From Azorhizobium oxalatiphilum (GTDB taxonomy: Bacteria; Pseudomonadota; Alphaproteobacteria; Rhizobiales; Xanthobacteraceae): 64,000 nucleotides of DNA. The stretch lies in the NCBI RefSeq assembly GCF_014635325.1, contig NZ_BMCT01000008.1:248001-312000 (forward strand), given 5' to 3'. Numbering within the stretch: position 1 is the stretch's first letter; each line of letters begins with the position of its first letter. Shown in pieces: positions 42,261 through 50,641 of this stretch. The notes under the pieces are model-generated. The model worked only from the letters and a program-made list of their open reading frames with translations, did no database searches and was not told where the DNA came from. The position numbers and the translations under genes were made by a program.

Positions 42261-42971
42261 TCAGCCGCCGAGCGGGCAGGGTGAGGCGGGCACCTTCAGG
42301 GGCACGCGCTCGCGCCCGGCACCATAGGCGCTCATGAAAACCTGGACGGCGCGCGCGACCGCATTTTCCATCTGCTCGCGCCGGATGGTGTCTGCGGCGC
42401 CGAACAGCACCGGGGCGAGGATGGTGTCCTTGGCCAGCGACAGATACTGGCTTGCCGCCGTGTCCGTATCCTCGATCTGCAACTGGCCCTGCGCCACCTT
42501 GGCCATCAGGAAGGCGGACAGCCGCCGGGTGCCGGAGCGCGGGCCGGCCTCCAGAAAGCGCTTGCCGATCTCGGGGAATTTCTCCGCCGTGGCGATGACC
42601 ATGCGCACGGTCGCCACATGGCTTGGCCGCATCATGGCCTCCAGGAAGGACATGCCGAGCTTGGTGAGGGCGGCCTCCACGTCCGGCTCGGCAGCGTCGA
42701 GCACGAACAGGCGCTCGGCCGTCTCGTCGCATTCGGCGGTCACGAGGGAGGCGAACAGGTCCACCTTGTCCTGGAAATAGACGTAGAGCGTCCCCTTCGA
42801 CACCCCGGCCGCACGGGAGATATCGCCCATGCTGGCGGCGTCGAACCCCCGTTCGAGAAACACCTCTCGGGCACCCGTGAGAATCTGCCGGCGCTTCTCA
42901 GGGTCCTGCCCGGCGCCGCCGGTCGGGGTGTCCTTGGTCAGGGGAACGGTCAATCTCGAAATCTCCTTCAT
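42261..42971 (-). CDS. TetR-family repressor of the EmrAB-type pump
   Basis: A 236-residue regulator with the helix-turn-helix MGDISRAAGVSKGTLYVYFQ and a C-terminal domain resembling TetR_C_7/AcrR-like. It is divergent from the emrA-like gene. ATG at 42971 has AAAGGA upstream. Two copies of an ACCGAA-CCG-TTCGGT palindrome lie between the genes, so it very likely represses both itself and the efflux operon until a pump substrate binds. Confidence 0.9.
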   Translation of the reverse strand: MKEISRLTVPLTKDTPTGGAGQDPEKRRQILTGAREVFLERGFDAASMGDISRAAGVSKGTLYVYFQDKVDLFASLVTAECDETAERLFVLDAAEPDVEAALTKLGMSFLEAMMRPSHVATVRMVIATAEKFPEIGKRFLEAGPRSGTRRLSAFLMAKVAQGQLQIEDTDTAASQYLSLAKDTILAPVLFGAADTIRREQMENAVARAVQVFMSAYGAGRERVPLKVPASPCPLGG

Positions 42972-43060
42972 GATGCTTTTCCTTTCACCGGCGGCATTTC
43001 GCAAGCCTCCAGTGCCGCAACGTCGGGGCGTCCCATCTCCCGCATCGCGAAAATATTTTG

Positions 43061-43075
43061 ACCGAACCGTTCGGT
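43061..43075. promoter_or_regulatory. TetR operator, proximal copy
   Basis: ACCGAA-CCG-TTCGGT, 6-bp perfect arms, in the gap between tetR (minus) and emrA (plus). Confidence 0.72.
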
Positions 43076-43120
43076 TCTCTCTTGAAGTGTGCCTTTTGGT
43101 GGCGTAAGTCAATGCCAACG

Positions 43121-43139
43121 TGACCGAACCGTTCGGTCA
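43121..43139. promoter_or_regulatory. TetR operator, distal copy
   Basis: TGACCGAA-CCG-TTCGGTCA, 8-bp perfect arms, centre 62 bp from the first copy. It argues against an upstream emrA start at 43120, because the coding frame would run through the operator. Confidence 0.78.
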
Positions 43140-43263
43140 GGCATCGGATCCGCAACCTGATGCATTGACCGGCGTTGAGGGAGAAGAGCAACCGCCCCCG
43201 CTCTTCTCCCTCATTTCTTTCCCGGTCCCCGGCGCGAGCGCCCCCTTAGCAAAGAACAAGCTG

Positions 43264-44466
43264 ATGTCCGCCACTGGCAAGACGCCGTCCGATCCGGCTT
43301 CCTCTCCGTCCTCCTCCGAGCCGACGCGCCTGCGTGTCGCCGAGGCACCCGCCCGGGACACCCGCGCCGATGCCCCCGCTCCGGCCGCCTCGGCCGAGAA
43401 GCCGCGCGGCAGGAAGCGCCTGATCCTCGGAGCCGTGGCGGTGGTGGCGATCGCCGGTGTCGCGGTGTGGGGCTATCATTACTGGACGGTGGGCCGCTTC
43501 ATGGTTTCCACCGACAATGCCTATGTGGGCGCGGACATCGCGCTCGTGGCGCCGAAGATCTCCGGCTACATCGCCTCCGCGCCGCTGGTGGCCAACCGCC
43601 ATGTGAATGCCGGCGACCTGCTGGTGAAGCTCGATGACAGCGACTATCGGGTGGCGGTGGATCAGGCGTCGGCCAAGGTGGCCACGCAGGATGCCACCAT
43701 CGCCCGTCTCGGCAAGCAGGTGGCCGCCCAGCAGGCGACCATCGAGCAGACCAGGGCGCAGCAGAAGTCCGCCGAGGCGGACGAGGCCCGCACCGGCGCC
43801 GATTTCGCCCGCACCCAGAAGCTGGCCACCAACGCCTTCGCCAGCCAGCAGTCGCTGGATCTGGCCCGCGCCGATCGCGACAAGGCGGCTGCCGCCACCG
43901 TCGCCGCGCAGGCCGCCGTGGCTTCGGCCATCGCCAATCTCGATGTGGTGCAGGCCCAGAAGGCGGAAGCCGAGGGCAGCCGCAAGGAACTGGTTGCCGC
44001 CCTCGCCAAGGCCCAGCTCGATCTCGACGCCACCCAGATCCGCGCGCCCTTCTCCGGCATCATCGGCAACAAGGCTGTCGAGGTCGGCGACTATGTGACG
44101 GCGGGCAAGCGCCTTGCCGCCCTGGTGCCGGACAACGGCTCCTATGTGGATGCCAATTTCAAGGAAACCCAGATCCGCGACCTGCGCCCCGGCCAGAAGG
44201 TGGAACTGAGCCTCGACACCGATCCGGCCCATCCCATCACCGGCACGGTGGAGAGCATCGCGCCCGCCGCCGGCCAGGTGTTCAGCCTGCTGCCGCCGGA
44301 GAACGCCACCGGCAACTTCACCAAGATCGTGCAGCGCGTGCCCGTGCGGGTCCGCGTGCCGGCCGATGCGCTGGCCTCGGGCGTGTTCCGCCCCGGCCTG
44401 TCCGTCATCGCCACCGTGGACACCCGTAGCGACTCCCAGCCGAGCCGTACCGCCGAGGCACGCTGA
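43264..44466 (+). CDS. EmrA-like HlyD membrane fusion protein of a drug efflux pump
   Basis: A 400-residue inner-membrane-anchored adaptor: a Pro/Ser/Ala-rich cytoplasmic segment, one helix (LILGAVAVVAIAGVAVWGYHYW, about residues 54-75), the lipoyl half DNAYVGADIALVAPKISGYI, a long coiled-coil hairpin rich in Ala and Gln (about 135-235), the second lipoyl half IRAPFSGIIGNKAVEVGDYV and a beta-barrel domain. It works with the adjacent MFS pump and an outer-membrane channel. The start is set at ATG 43264 downstream of the operator; the ribosome site is weak. Confidence 0.9.
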   Translation: MSATGKTPSDPASSPSSSEPTRLRVAEAPARDTRADAPAPAASAEKPRGRKRLILGAVAVVAIAGVAVWGYHYWTVGRFMVSTDNAYVGADIALVAPKISGYIASAPLVANRHVNAGDLLVKLDDSDYRVAVDQASAKVATQDATIARLGKQVAAQQATIEQTRAQQKSAEADEARTGADFARTQKLATNAFASQQSLDLARADRDKAAAATVAAQAAVASAIANLDVVQAQKAEAEGSRKELVAALAKAQLDLDATQIRAPFSGIIGNKAVEVGDYVTAGKRLAALVPDNGSYVDANFKETQIRDLRPGQKVELSLDTDPAHPITGTVESIAPAAGQVFSLLPPENATGNFTKIVQRVPVRVRVPADALASGVFRPGLSVIATVDTRSDSQPSRTAEAR

Positions 44467-46040
44467 TGGCCGGCCCCTCCACGGCGGGGGCCCCCGCCGA
44501 ACCGCAGCTGACGGGCCGCCGGGTCGTCGCCTTCCTGGCGCTGGTCTTCGGCATGTTCATGGCGATCCTGGATATCCAGATCGTTTCGTCCTCCTTGTCC
44601 GAGATCCAGGCCGGCGTCTCCGCCTCGGCGGATGAGATCTCGTGGGTGCAGACGTCCTACCTCATCGCCGAGGTGGTGATGATCCCGCTCTCGGGCTTCC
44701 TCGCCCGGGCCATGTCCACGCGCTATCTGTTCGCGCTGTCCTCGGCCGGCTTCACCCTCGCCAGCCTGTTGTGCGCCACCGCCACCTCCATCGACCAGCT
44801 GATCTTCTATCGCGCGGTGCAGGGCTTCATCGGCGGCGGCATGATCCCGACCGCGTTCGCGGCGGCCTATACGATCTTCCCCAAGCGCTACCAGCCGCCG
44901 GTGATGGCGCTGGTCGGCCTCGTGGTCACGCTCGCCCCCACCATCGGCCCGACGGTGGGCGGCTATCTCACCGATGCCCTGTCCTGGCACTGGCTGTTCC
45001 TCATCAACGTGCCGCCGGGCATCGCCGCCACGCTGCTGTGCTGGTTCCTGGTGGATTTCGACAAGCCGGAATGGCATCTGCTGCGGAAGTTCGACTTCGC
45101 CGGCCTCACCGCCATGGCGGTGTTCCTCGGCAGCCTCGAATATGTGCTGGAAGAGGGCGAGAAGGACGACTGGTTCCAGTCGGAGACCATCACCTTCTTC
45201 GCCGTTCTGGTGGTCATCGGCGCAGTGGTCTTCTTCTGGCGGGCGTTCACCGCCGAGCAGCCGGTGGTGGATCTGAAAGCCTACAAGGACCGCAACTTCG
45301 CGGTGGGGTCCGTGCTCACCTTCATGCTGGGCACGGTGCTCTACGGCCTCACCTATCTCTATCCGCTGTTTCTTGCGCGGGTGCGCGGCTTCAATGCGTT
45401 GCAGATCGGCGAGACGGTGTTCGTCACCGGCGCGGCCATGTTCGTCTTCGCGCCCATCGTCGGCATCCTCGGCCGCAAGCTCGATCCGCGCCTCGTCATC
45501 GGCGTGGGCTTCGTGACCTTCATCATCTCCACCGTGGAACTGCTGCCCATCACCAAGGACTGGGGCTTCTACGAGCTGATGTGGCCGCAGCTGCTGCGCG
45601 GCGCGGCGCTGATGATGTGCATGGTGCCCATCAATACGGTGGCGCTCGGTACGCTTCCGCCCTCGCAGCTGAAGAATGCCTCGGGCCTGTTCAACCTGAT
45701 GCGCAACCTCGGCGGCGCGGTGGGGCTGGCGGTCATCAACACCGTGCTGAACAGCCGCTGGGACCTGCACATGGCCCGGCTGCGGGACAGCGTAACCTGG
45801 TCCCGCCCGGCGGCGCTGGAGACGCTGAACAACATGACGGCGGGCTTTCAGGCCCGGCTCGGCTCCGACGCGGAGCTGGCCGCCACCAAGCAGCTCGCCG
45901 CCATGGTGCGGCAGCAGGGGCTGGTGATGGCCTTCTCCGACATCTTCCTCGGCATCGCGGTGTTCATCTCCTGCGCCGCCTTCCTGGTGCTGCTGGTGCA
46001 CAAGCCGAAGGCCGGCGCGGGCGCGGCGCCCGCCCACTGA
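44466..46040 (+). CDS. DHA2-family drug efflux MFS permease (EmrB-like)
   Basis: A 524-residue proton-driven efflux permease with 14 predicted helices. Typical DHA2 motifs: ALVFGMFMAILDIQIV in helix 1, SWVQTSYLIAEVVMIPLSGFLAR, GGGMIPTAFAAAY, and APTIGPTVGGYLTD (motif C). With the EmrA-like adaptor it exports amphipathic toxins. The start overlaps the emrA stop by one base (TGATG), and the operon is probably repressed by the divergent TetR protein. Confidence 0.93.
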   Translation: MAGPSTAGAPAEPQLTGRRVVAFLALVFGMFMAILDIQIVSSSLSEIQAGVSASADEISWVQTSYLIAEVVMIPLSGFLARAMSTRYLFALSSAGFTLASLLCATATSIDQLIFYRAVQGFIGGGMIPTAFAAAYTIFPKRYQPPVMALVGLVVTLAPTIGPTVGGYLTDALSWHWLFLINVPPGIAATLLCWFLVDFDKPEWHLLRKFDFAGLTAMAVFLGSLEYVLEEGEKDDWFQSETITFFAVLVVIGAVVFFWRAFTAEQPVVDLKAYKDRNFAVGSVLTFMLGTVLYGLTYLYPLFLARVRGFNALQIGETVFVTGAAMFVFAPIVGILGRKLDPRLVIGVGFVTFIISTVELLPITKDWGFYELMWPQLLRGAALMMCMVPINTVALGTLPPSQLKNASGLFNLMRNLGGAVGLAVINTVLNSRWDLHMARLRDSVTWSRPAALETLNNMTAGFQARLGSDAELAATKQLAAMVRQQGLVMAFSDIFLGIAVFISCAAFLVLLVHKPKAGAGAAPAH

Positions 46041-46044
46041 TCCC

Positions 46045-47226
46045 TCAGGCCGCCGCCGTCGCGGGCCAGTCCTGCGGCACGGCGATGTGCAGCAGGTCGT
46101 CGCCCTCGCGCTTGGCCGCATAGAGGGCGTGGTCGGCGGCGCCGAGAAGGGCGTCGAGCGAACTGCGGCCATCCGCCGTCACCGCGAGGCCGCCGGATGT
46201 GGTGCAGGCAAGGCCCAGCCCCTTCACCTGCTTTGCATGATAGGTGAAGCGCGTCATCAGGCGGCGGGCGGTGTCCGTCGCCTCCAGCCCGCCGCAGGCC
46301 GGCAGGGCGAGGGCGAATTCCTCGCCGCCGATCCGCCCCACGATGCCGCCCATGGCGATGCAGGGCGCCGCCGCCGTGGCGAAGGCGATCAGCACCGCAT
46401 CACCGGCCGCATGGCCGTGGGTGTCGTTCACCGCCTTGAAGCCGTCGAGGTCGAAGATCACCACCGCCATGGGTTTTCCCAGGCGCTCGCACGCCGCGAG
46501 GCGCGCGCTGCCCTGATCGAAGAAAGCGCGCCGGTTGAAGAGGCCGGTGAGGGGATCGGTCTCCGCCGTCCGTCGCAGCTGCGCCTCCAGCCGCTCCTTG
46601 GTGAGGGCGATCAGCAGGATGGCGAACAGATGCACCATCACCATGGGTTCCAGCAGCATCATGCCGATCCATGGCCCCTGTAGCGGCAGGGCCCCGGGCG
46701 GGATGATCTCCAGCAGGACGGGGATGCGCAGCAGCAGCACCACCGCGTGCACGGCGATGAGCAGCGCCAGCGGCTTGCGCCCCGCGAGCGGCGCGCCATG
46801 GCGGAATTCGTTCGCCGCCGCGAGCAGCAGGACAGCGAAGACGGAGAAGGCGAACAGGCCCCTGAGCGGCGGCCAGAGGCCGAACGCCGGGCTCAGCCAG
46901 AACAGCACCCAGACGGCGGGCGCCAGCGTCATGGCGAGCCAGGGCGTGGACCGTTCATTGAAGGCACGGGCGCTGGCCAGCATGCCGGCGGTGGCCCAGA
47001 TCAGCATGGCCGGCCCCACCGCCTGATGCAGGCTGTCGGGCAAGGGGATCTTGCGCGAATAGAGTGCGACCCCGAGGCAGGCGGCGATCAGCGCCGTGCC
47101 CGCCCAGGCCAGGCTGAATTCCGCCCGGCTGCGCCACCAGCTCCACAGCAAAGCCAGACCGCTCACCACCATGGTGGCCATCAGAGCGGTGAACATGGTG
47201 GACGGATCGAGCCACATAGCTTGCAT
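46045..47226 (-). CDS. Membrane-bound diguanylate cyclase (GGDEF)
   Basis: A protein of about 393 residues with six or so N-terminal membrane helices and a C-terminal GGDEF domain (DPLTGLFNRRAFF ... FDLDGFKAVNDTHGHAAGDAVL). The active-site signature is present as GGEEF in GRIGGEEFALALPA, so it should make cyclic di-GMP. There is no obvious inhibitory RxxD site before it. The start is uncertain: ATG 47226 or 47217, since the TTG at 47262 lacks a ribosome site. Converges with the efflux permease. Confidence 0.9.
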   Translation of the reverse strand: MQAMWLDPSTMFTALMATMVVSGLALLWSWWRSRAEFSLAWAGTALIAACLGVALYSRKIPLPDSLHQAVGPAMLIWATAGMLASARAFNERSTPWLAMTLAPAVWVLFWLSPAFGLWPPLRGLFAFSVFAVLLLAAANEFRHGAPLAGRKPLALLIAVHAVVLLLRIPVLLEIIPPGALPLQGPWIGMMLLEPMVMVHLFAILLIALTKERLEAQLRRTAETDPLTGLFNRRAFFDQGSARLAACERLGKPMAVVIFDLDGFKAVNDTHGHAAGDAVLIAFATAAAPCIAMGGIVGRIGGEEFALALPACGGLEATDTARRLMTRFTYHAKQVKGLGLACTTSGGLAVTADGRSSLDALLGAADHALYAAKREGDDLLHIAVPQDWPATAAA

Positions 47227-47370
47227 ATATTCTGCCGAGAATGACCGTCTGCTTAAGGCCAAGATACAATGCGGTATAAAAATGCCGATATCTGAGCGCG
47301 TATCAAGCCGCGCTGCAACCTCTCGTGCGCGGAGGAGGCGCCGGACCTTCCGGAACGCCGGCCTCCGGTG

Positions 47371-47859
47371 TCAGCCGGCGGCTGCCGGCTCGGGCGTGAC
47401 CGCCATGGTCAGGGCGATCCTGCAATGGGTCTCCTTGCAGGCGACGGCGGCCAGCGGCTTCAGTTCGTCGAGCGCATAGACGATCCGCACCGCGCGGCCC
47501 GGCAGGAAGCGGCGCCGGTCCCTGCGGTGGTTCACATGAATGCCCACCGTCTCGCGGGCGCCGCTTGCGGTCTCGACCTCGACGGTGTTCGGCGGGCCTG
47601 AATTGTCCTGTCCCGCGCGATAGGCCCGCACGATGATGCCGGAGATCGTCTCAAGCGGCATGCGGCCGCTGCGCACGCTGTCCCACCACGTGTCGGAGGC
47701 ATAGAGCCCGTGCCGCCCCGCCAGCCCCATGTGCGGCCGGTCGGGATTTTGCGTGAGGGCTTGCGTCAGCTCCACCTGCCTGGGATCGGCGGCCAGCTCC
47801 ACCTCCAGCCGGTACACGGTTTCCATCGGGCCATAGGGTGTATCGGGATCAGGCTGCAT
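47371..47859 (-). CDS. Hypothetical protein
   Basis: A 162-residue soluble protein starting MQPDPDTPYGPMETVYRLEV. It has basic patches (HVNHRRDRRRFLPGRAVRIVY) and no signal peptide or membrane helix. I do not recognise a family. The start could instead be the Met at residue 12 (47826). The composition and third-position GC bias are like neighbouring real genes, and no competing frame is better, so I treat it as real. Divergent from the next gene. Confidence 0.55.
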   Translation of the reverse strand: MQPDPDTPYGPMETVYRLEVELAADPRQVELTQALTQNPDRPHMGLAGRHGLYASDTWWDSVRSGRMPLETISGIIVRAYRAGQDNSGPPNTVEVETASGARETVGIHVNHRRDRRRFLPGRAVRIVYALDELKPLAAVACKETHCRIALTMAVTPEPAAAG

Positions 47860-48065
47860 CCGGTGCTCGTTCTGTTGTGCGGCTGCTCTGTCGAAGTTGG
47901 ACGCCGCCTCTCTTGGCGTCGCCTCTTGGTGCCGCCCCGCGAGGGACTGACGTGGCGGGCTGACATGGCGGACAGATGTGGTCTACTCGGGGCAACATCC
48001 GAATCCCGGCGCGCGGGCCTATCGTATCGTGGGGGCTGCGGGGTTTCGGCAAACGGAGCCAGGAA

Positions 48066-48431
48066 ATGAAGAAGGTCATGTCCAAGGTGATGTCTCCCGC
48101 CGGCCTGTGCGCGGCCGTGGCGCTGGCGGCCGGCATGGGGGCGGCCGTGAGCCCCGCCGCCGCGCAGTCCTGTCTGGAGCAGATCGTTGTCCTGCAGAAG
48201 CAGCTGCCGGCGTCCGCCACCGCCAGTTCCAGCCCCAGCGACCGCCAGAGCGTCGCCGCCCAGACCGACCAGCAGCCGACCCCCGGCTCGGTCGCCGCCG
48301 CCGGCGTGAAGCAGCCGGACAGCGGTGCTGCGGAGGCGCTCAACAAGGCCCAGAACCTGCAGGCGGCCGGCGATGAAAAGGGGTGCCTGCAAGCGGTGGG
48401 TGAGGCGCGCAAACTCATCGACGGGAAGTAG
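48066..48431 (+). CDS. Small periplasmic protein, function unknown
   Basis: A 121-residue protein with a signal peptide (VMSPAGLCAAVALAAGMGAA, cleavage after SPAAA-Q-S). The mature part has a cysteine pair (SCLEQI near its start, KGCLQAV near its end), a polar Ser/Gln/Ala linker and a helical end AEALNKAQNLQAAGDEKGC. ATG at 48066 with GGAG upstream. Similar small secreted proteins are common and uncharacterised in Hyphomicrobiales. A hairpin follows at 48469. Confidence 0.68.
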   Translation: MKKVMSKVMSPAGLCAAVALAAGMGAAVSPAAAQSCLEQIVVLQKQLPASATASSSPSDRQSVAAQTDQQPTPGSVAAAGVKQPDSGAAEALNKAQNLQAAGDEKGCLQAVGEARKLIDGK

Positions 48432-48468
48432 TAACTTTTTGGCCGGATCGCCGACAATTCAAAAATAT

Positions 48469-48492
48469 CCTCCGACAGTTTGCTGTTGGAGG
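48469..48492 (+). terminator. Hairpin between the periplasmic protein and chemoreceptor genes
   Basis: CCTCCGACAG (48469-48478) pairs with CTGTTGGAGG (48483-48492) with one G-T pair and a 4-nt loop. There is no long T run, so terminator function is uncertain. Confidence 0.45.
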
Positions 48493-48584
48493 TATGTATA
48501 GGTGGTTTGCCGGATTGGCGTCATCTGACTGTCAAGCAGTGCGGGGCAGGTACATTTAACTTTGTGCTGCCCCGGATTGCCCCC

Positions 48585-50294
48585 ATGCGCCTGTTTTCAC
48601 GCCCCCGTTTTGCCATCCGCTCAACCATTGGGCGCAAGCTGGGATTGGTGCTTGGACTGTTGAGCCTGCTGACACTGGCGGTGTCCGGCTTCGGCTACTG
48701 GCAGATCGCGCTGGAGCAGAACCGGGCGGAAGAGATCGAGAAGATCTGGAACGGCGCCCTTCAGGCACAGACGCTGGCGCGCTCCATCGAGCACGCGGTG
48801 GTGGCGGCCAACGCGGTCTATACGGCCAAGGACAAGGACGCCGCCCGCGCCAAGCTGGAAGGCTTGCAGAACGCCCTGAAGACCGTGGCGGCACAGCGCG
48901 AGCCCTTCTTCGAGGCGCTCGGCGCCCAGCTCGACGACATGCGCCGCGCCCGGCTGTCGGCGCAGATCAACGAATTCATCGCCTATCAGGAAGACACCGC
49001 CCAGCTCGGCCTGATGATCTCGCCCGCCGCCGCGCTGCTCCAGGCCAACGAGGAGCCCACCATCCGCAGCCGCGAGCAGATGGTCTCCACCATCACCGCG
49101 CTGGGCAACGAGGTGCTGGCGGGGCTGGAGCGCACCCGGACCATCGTCGCCGACTCCCGCGCCGATGCGCAGGTGGCCCTCATCGCCGTGCCGGCGGTGG
49201 GCCTCCTCATGGTGCTGATCGTCGCCGGCTGGCTGACCTCGCGCCAGATCCAGCGTCCGCTGGCGGGCCTCAAAACCACCACCGCAGCACTCGCCGCCAA
49301 CAATCTTGAGGTGGAGGTGCCCTTCACCGGCCGCAAGGACGAGATCGGCGAGATGGCGCAGGCCATCGCGGTGTTCCGTCAGGCGCTGCTGGAGAAGCGC
49401 GAGCAGGATGCCGCCCTTCTCGCCCGCTCCGCCGCCGACCATGCCCGCGCCGAGCATCTGGAAGAAGCGGCCCGCGCCTTCGAGGAAGAAGCCAACGCCA
49501 TGATGAGCGCGGTGGCCGAGGCTTCCGAGAAGATGAATTCCGCCGCCGGCTCCATGGCGGATGCCACCAGCGCCACGCAGGAACGGGCCAAGGCGGCGTC
49601 CGACGCCGCTGCCGCCGCCGCCCGCGCGGTGGACTCCATCTCCGGCAGCGCCCGCCATCTGTCGGACTCGGCGGACGAGATCGGCAACCGCATCCGCACC
49701 ACCAGCGAGATCGCGCAGGCGGCCCTCACCGAGACCGAGCAGACCGGGCAGGCGGCCAACCAGCTGGTGGCCGCCGTGGGCAAGATCAGCGACGTGGTCA
49801 GCGTCATCGCCTCCATCGCCGAGCAGACCAATCTGCTGGCGCTCAATGCCACCATCGAGGCGGCCCGTGCCGGCGACAAGGGGCGCGGCTTCTCCGTGGT
49901 CGCCAGCGAAGTGAAGGCGCTGGCCGAGCAGACCGCCCGCGCCACCCAGCAGGTGACGGAAGAGATCGCCAACATCCAGGACGCCAGCCGCGGCACCTCC
50001 AAGGCGGTGGGCCTCATCGGCGAGACCATCCGCAACATGAACCTGCTGGCCCGCGAGGTGGCGGATGCCGCCGTGGGGCAGGGCCATGCCAGCCGCGACA
50101 TCGCGGTGAGCGTGGACGAGGCGGCGGGCGGCTCGCGCACCGTGTTCGCCAGCATCGACGGCGTGCAGGCCTCGGTTGCCACCAACGGCGGGCATGTGGC
50201 GCAGGTGCAGACGCTGGCGGTGAACCTCTCCGAACGCGCCCAGCTTCTCGGCCGCTCGGTGGAGACCTTCCTCAGCTGCGTGCGCGCGGCCTGA
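48585..50294 (+). CDS. Methyl-accepting chemotaxis protein
   Basis: A 569-residue receptor: helix 1 (about residues 15-40, [20 protein letters not shown]), a periplasmic helical bundle of about 150 residues, helix 2 ([21 protein letters not shown]), a HAMP domain ([20 protein letters not shown]), and a cytoplasmic signalling domain with the highly conserved tip [24 protein letters not shown]. It transmits to CheA/CheW; ligand unknown. ATG at 48585 is preferred over an in-frame TTG at 48480. A hairpin follows the gene. Confidence 0.93.
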   Translation: MRLFSRPRFAIRSTIGRKLGLVLGLLSLLTLAVSGFGYWQIALEQNRAEEIEKIWNGALQAQTLARSIEHAVVAANAVYTAKDKDAARAKLEGLQNALKTVAAQREPFFEALGAQLDDMRRARLSAQINEFIAYQEDTAQLGLMISPAAALLQANEEPTIRSREQMVSTITALGNEVLAGLERTRTIVADSRADAQVALIAVPAVGLLMVLIVAGWLTSRQIQRPLAGLKTTTAALAANNLEVEVPFTGRKDEIGEMAQAIAVFRQALLEKREQDAALLARSAADHARAEHLEEAARAFEEEANAMMSAVAEASEKMNSAAGSMADATSATQERAKAASDAAAAAARAVDSISGSARHLSDSADEIGNRIRTTSEIAQAALTETEQTGQAANQLVAAVGKISDVVSVIASIAEQTNLLALNATIEAARAGDKGRGFSVVASEVKALAEQTARATQQVTEEIANIQDASRGTSKAVGLIGETIRNMNLLAREVADAAVGQGHASRDIAVSVDEAAGGSRTVFASIDGVQASVATNGGHVAQVQTLAVNLSERAQLLGRSVETFLSCVRAA

Positions 50295-50319
50295 GGATCG
50301 CTCCACCTTCATTGGGACG

Positions 50320-50342
50320 GGAAAGGGCCGTGCGCCCTTTCC
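50320..50342 (+). terminator. Hairpin after the chemoreceptor gene
   Basis: A 9-bp perfect GC/AT-rich stem GGAAAGGGC with GCCCTTTCC and a 5-nt loop, 25 bp after the stop. No T tract follows. Confidence 0.5.
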
Positions 50343-50363
50343 GCTGGTCCCGGTGACGCAATC

Positions 50364-50418
50364 GGAACAAAGCAAGAATATCTGAATCTCTCGATTCGAC
50401 CTTGCTTCGTTCTGTTCC
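50364..50418. repeat. Nested imperfect palindrome upstream of the glutamine synthetase operon
   Basis: Paired arms: GGAACA (50364-50369) with TGTTCC (50413-50418), AAGCAAG with CTTGCTT (50370-50376, 50401-50407), and the tip GAATC-TCTC-GATTC (50384-50397). It could be an RNA structure or a regulator site for the downstream polyamine operon. Confidence 0.5.
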
Positions 50419-50641
50419 TGTTCTGGACTCTGTTCGGACTCAGCCGGGCAGGCGCCTGTGCGGGACACGGTCTCGCGCGTTGACACCGCCCGTGGGGCAG
50501 GTGTTCCCTGCGTGAGCACGGCGGCCGTGCCCAGGAACCGCCCGCGCCATCGGCGATCCGCGCCGGGGTCAGCGGTCCTGCGAAACAGATGAGACGGTGC
50601 CGCCGTCCGGACCCCGGACGGTCCCGTCTCCCGGGGGCTTC

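Larger units (their letters stand above)
50295..50641. other. 347-bp gene-free region with a hairpin and a long imperfect cruciform
   Basis: Between the chemoreceptor and the glutamine synthetase-like gene. It contains GGAAAGGGC/GCCCTTTCC (50320-50342, a likely transcription stop) and a nested imperfect palindrome at 50364-50418. No convincing small gene; the promoter for the next operon should lie after 50420. Confidence 0.5.
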
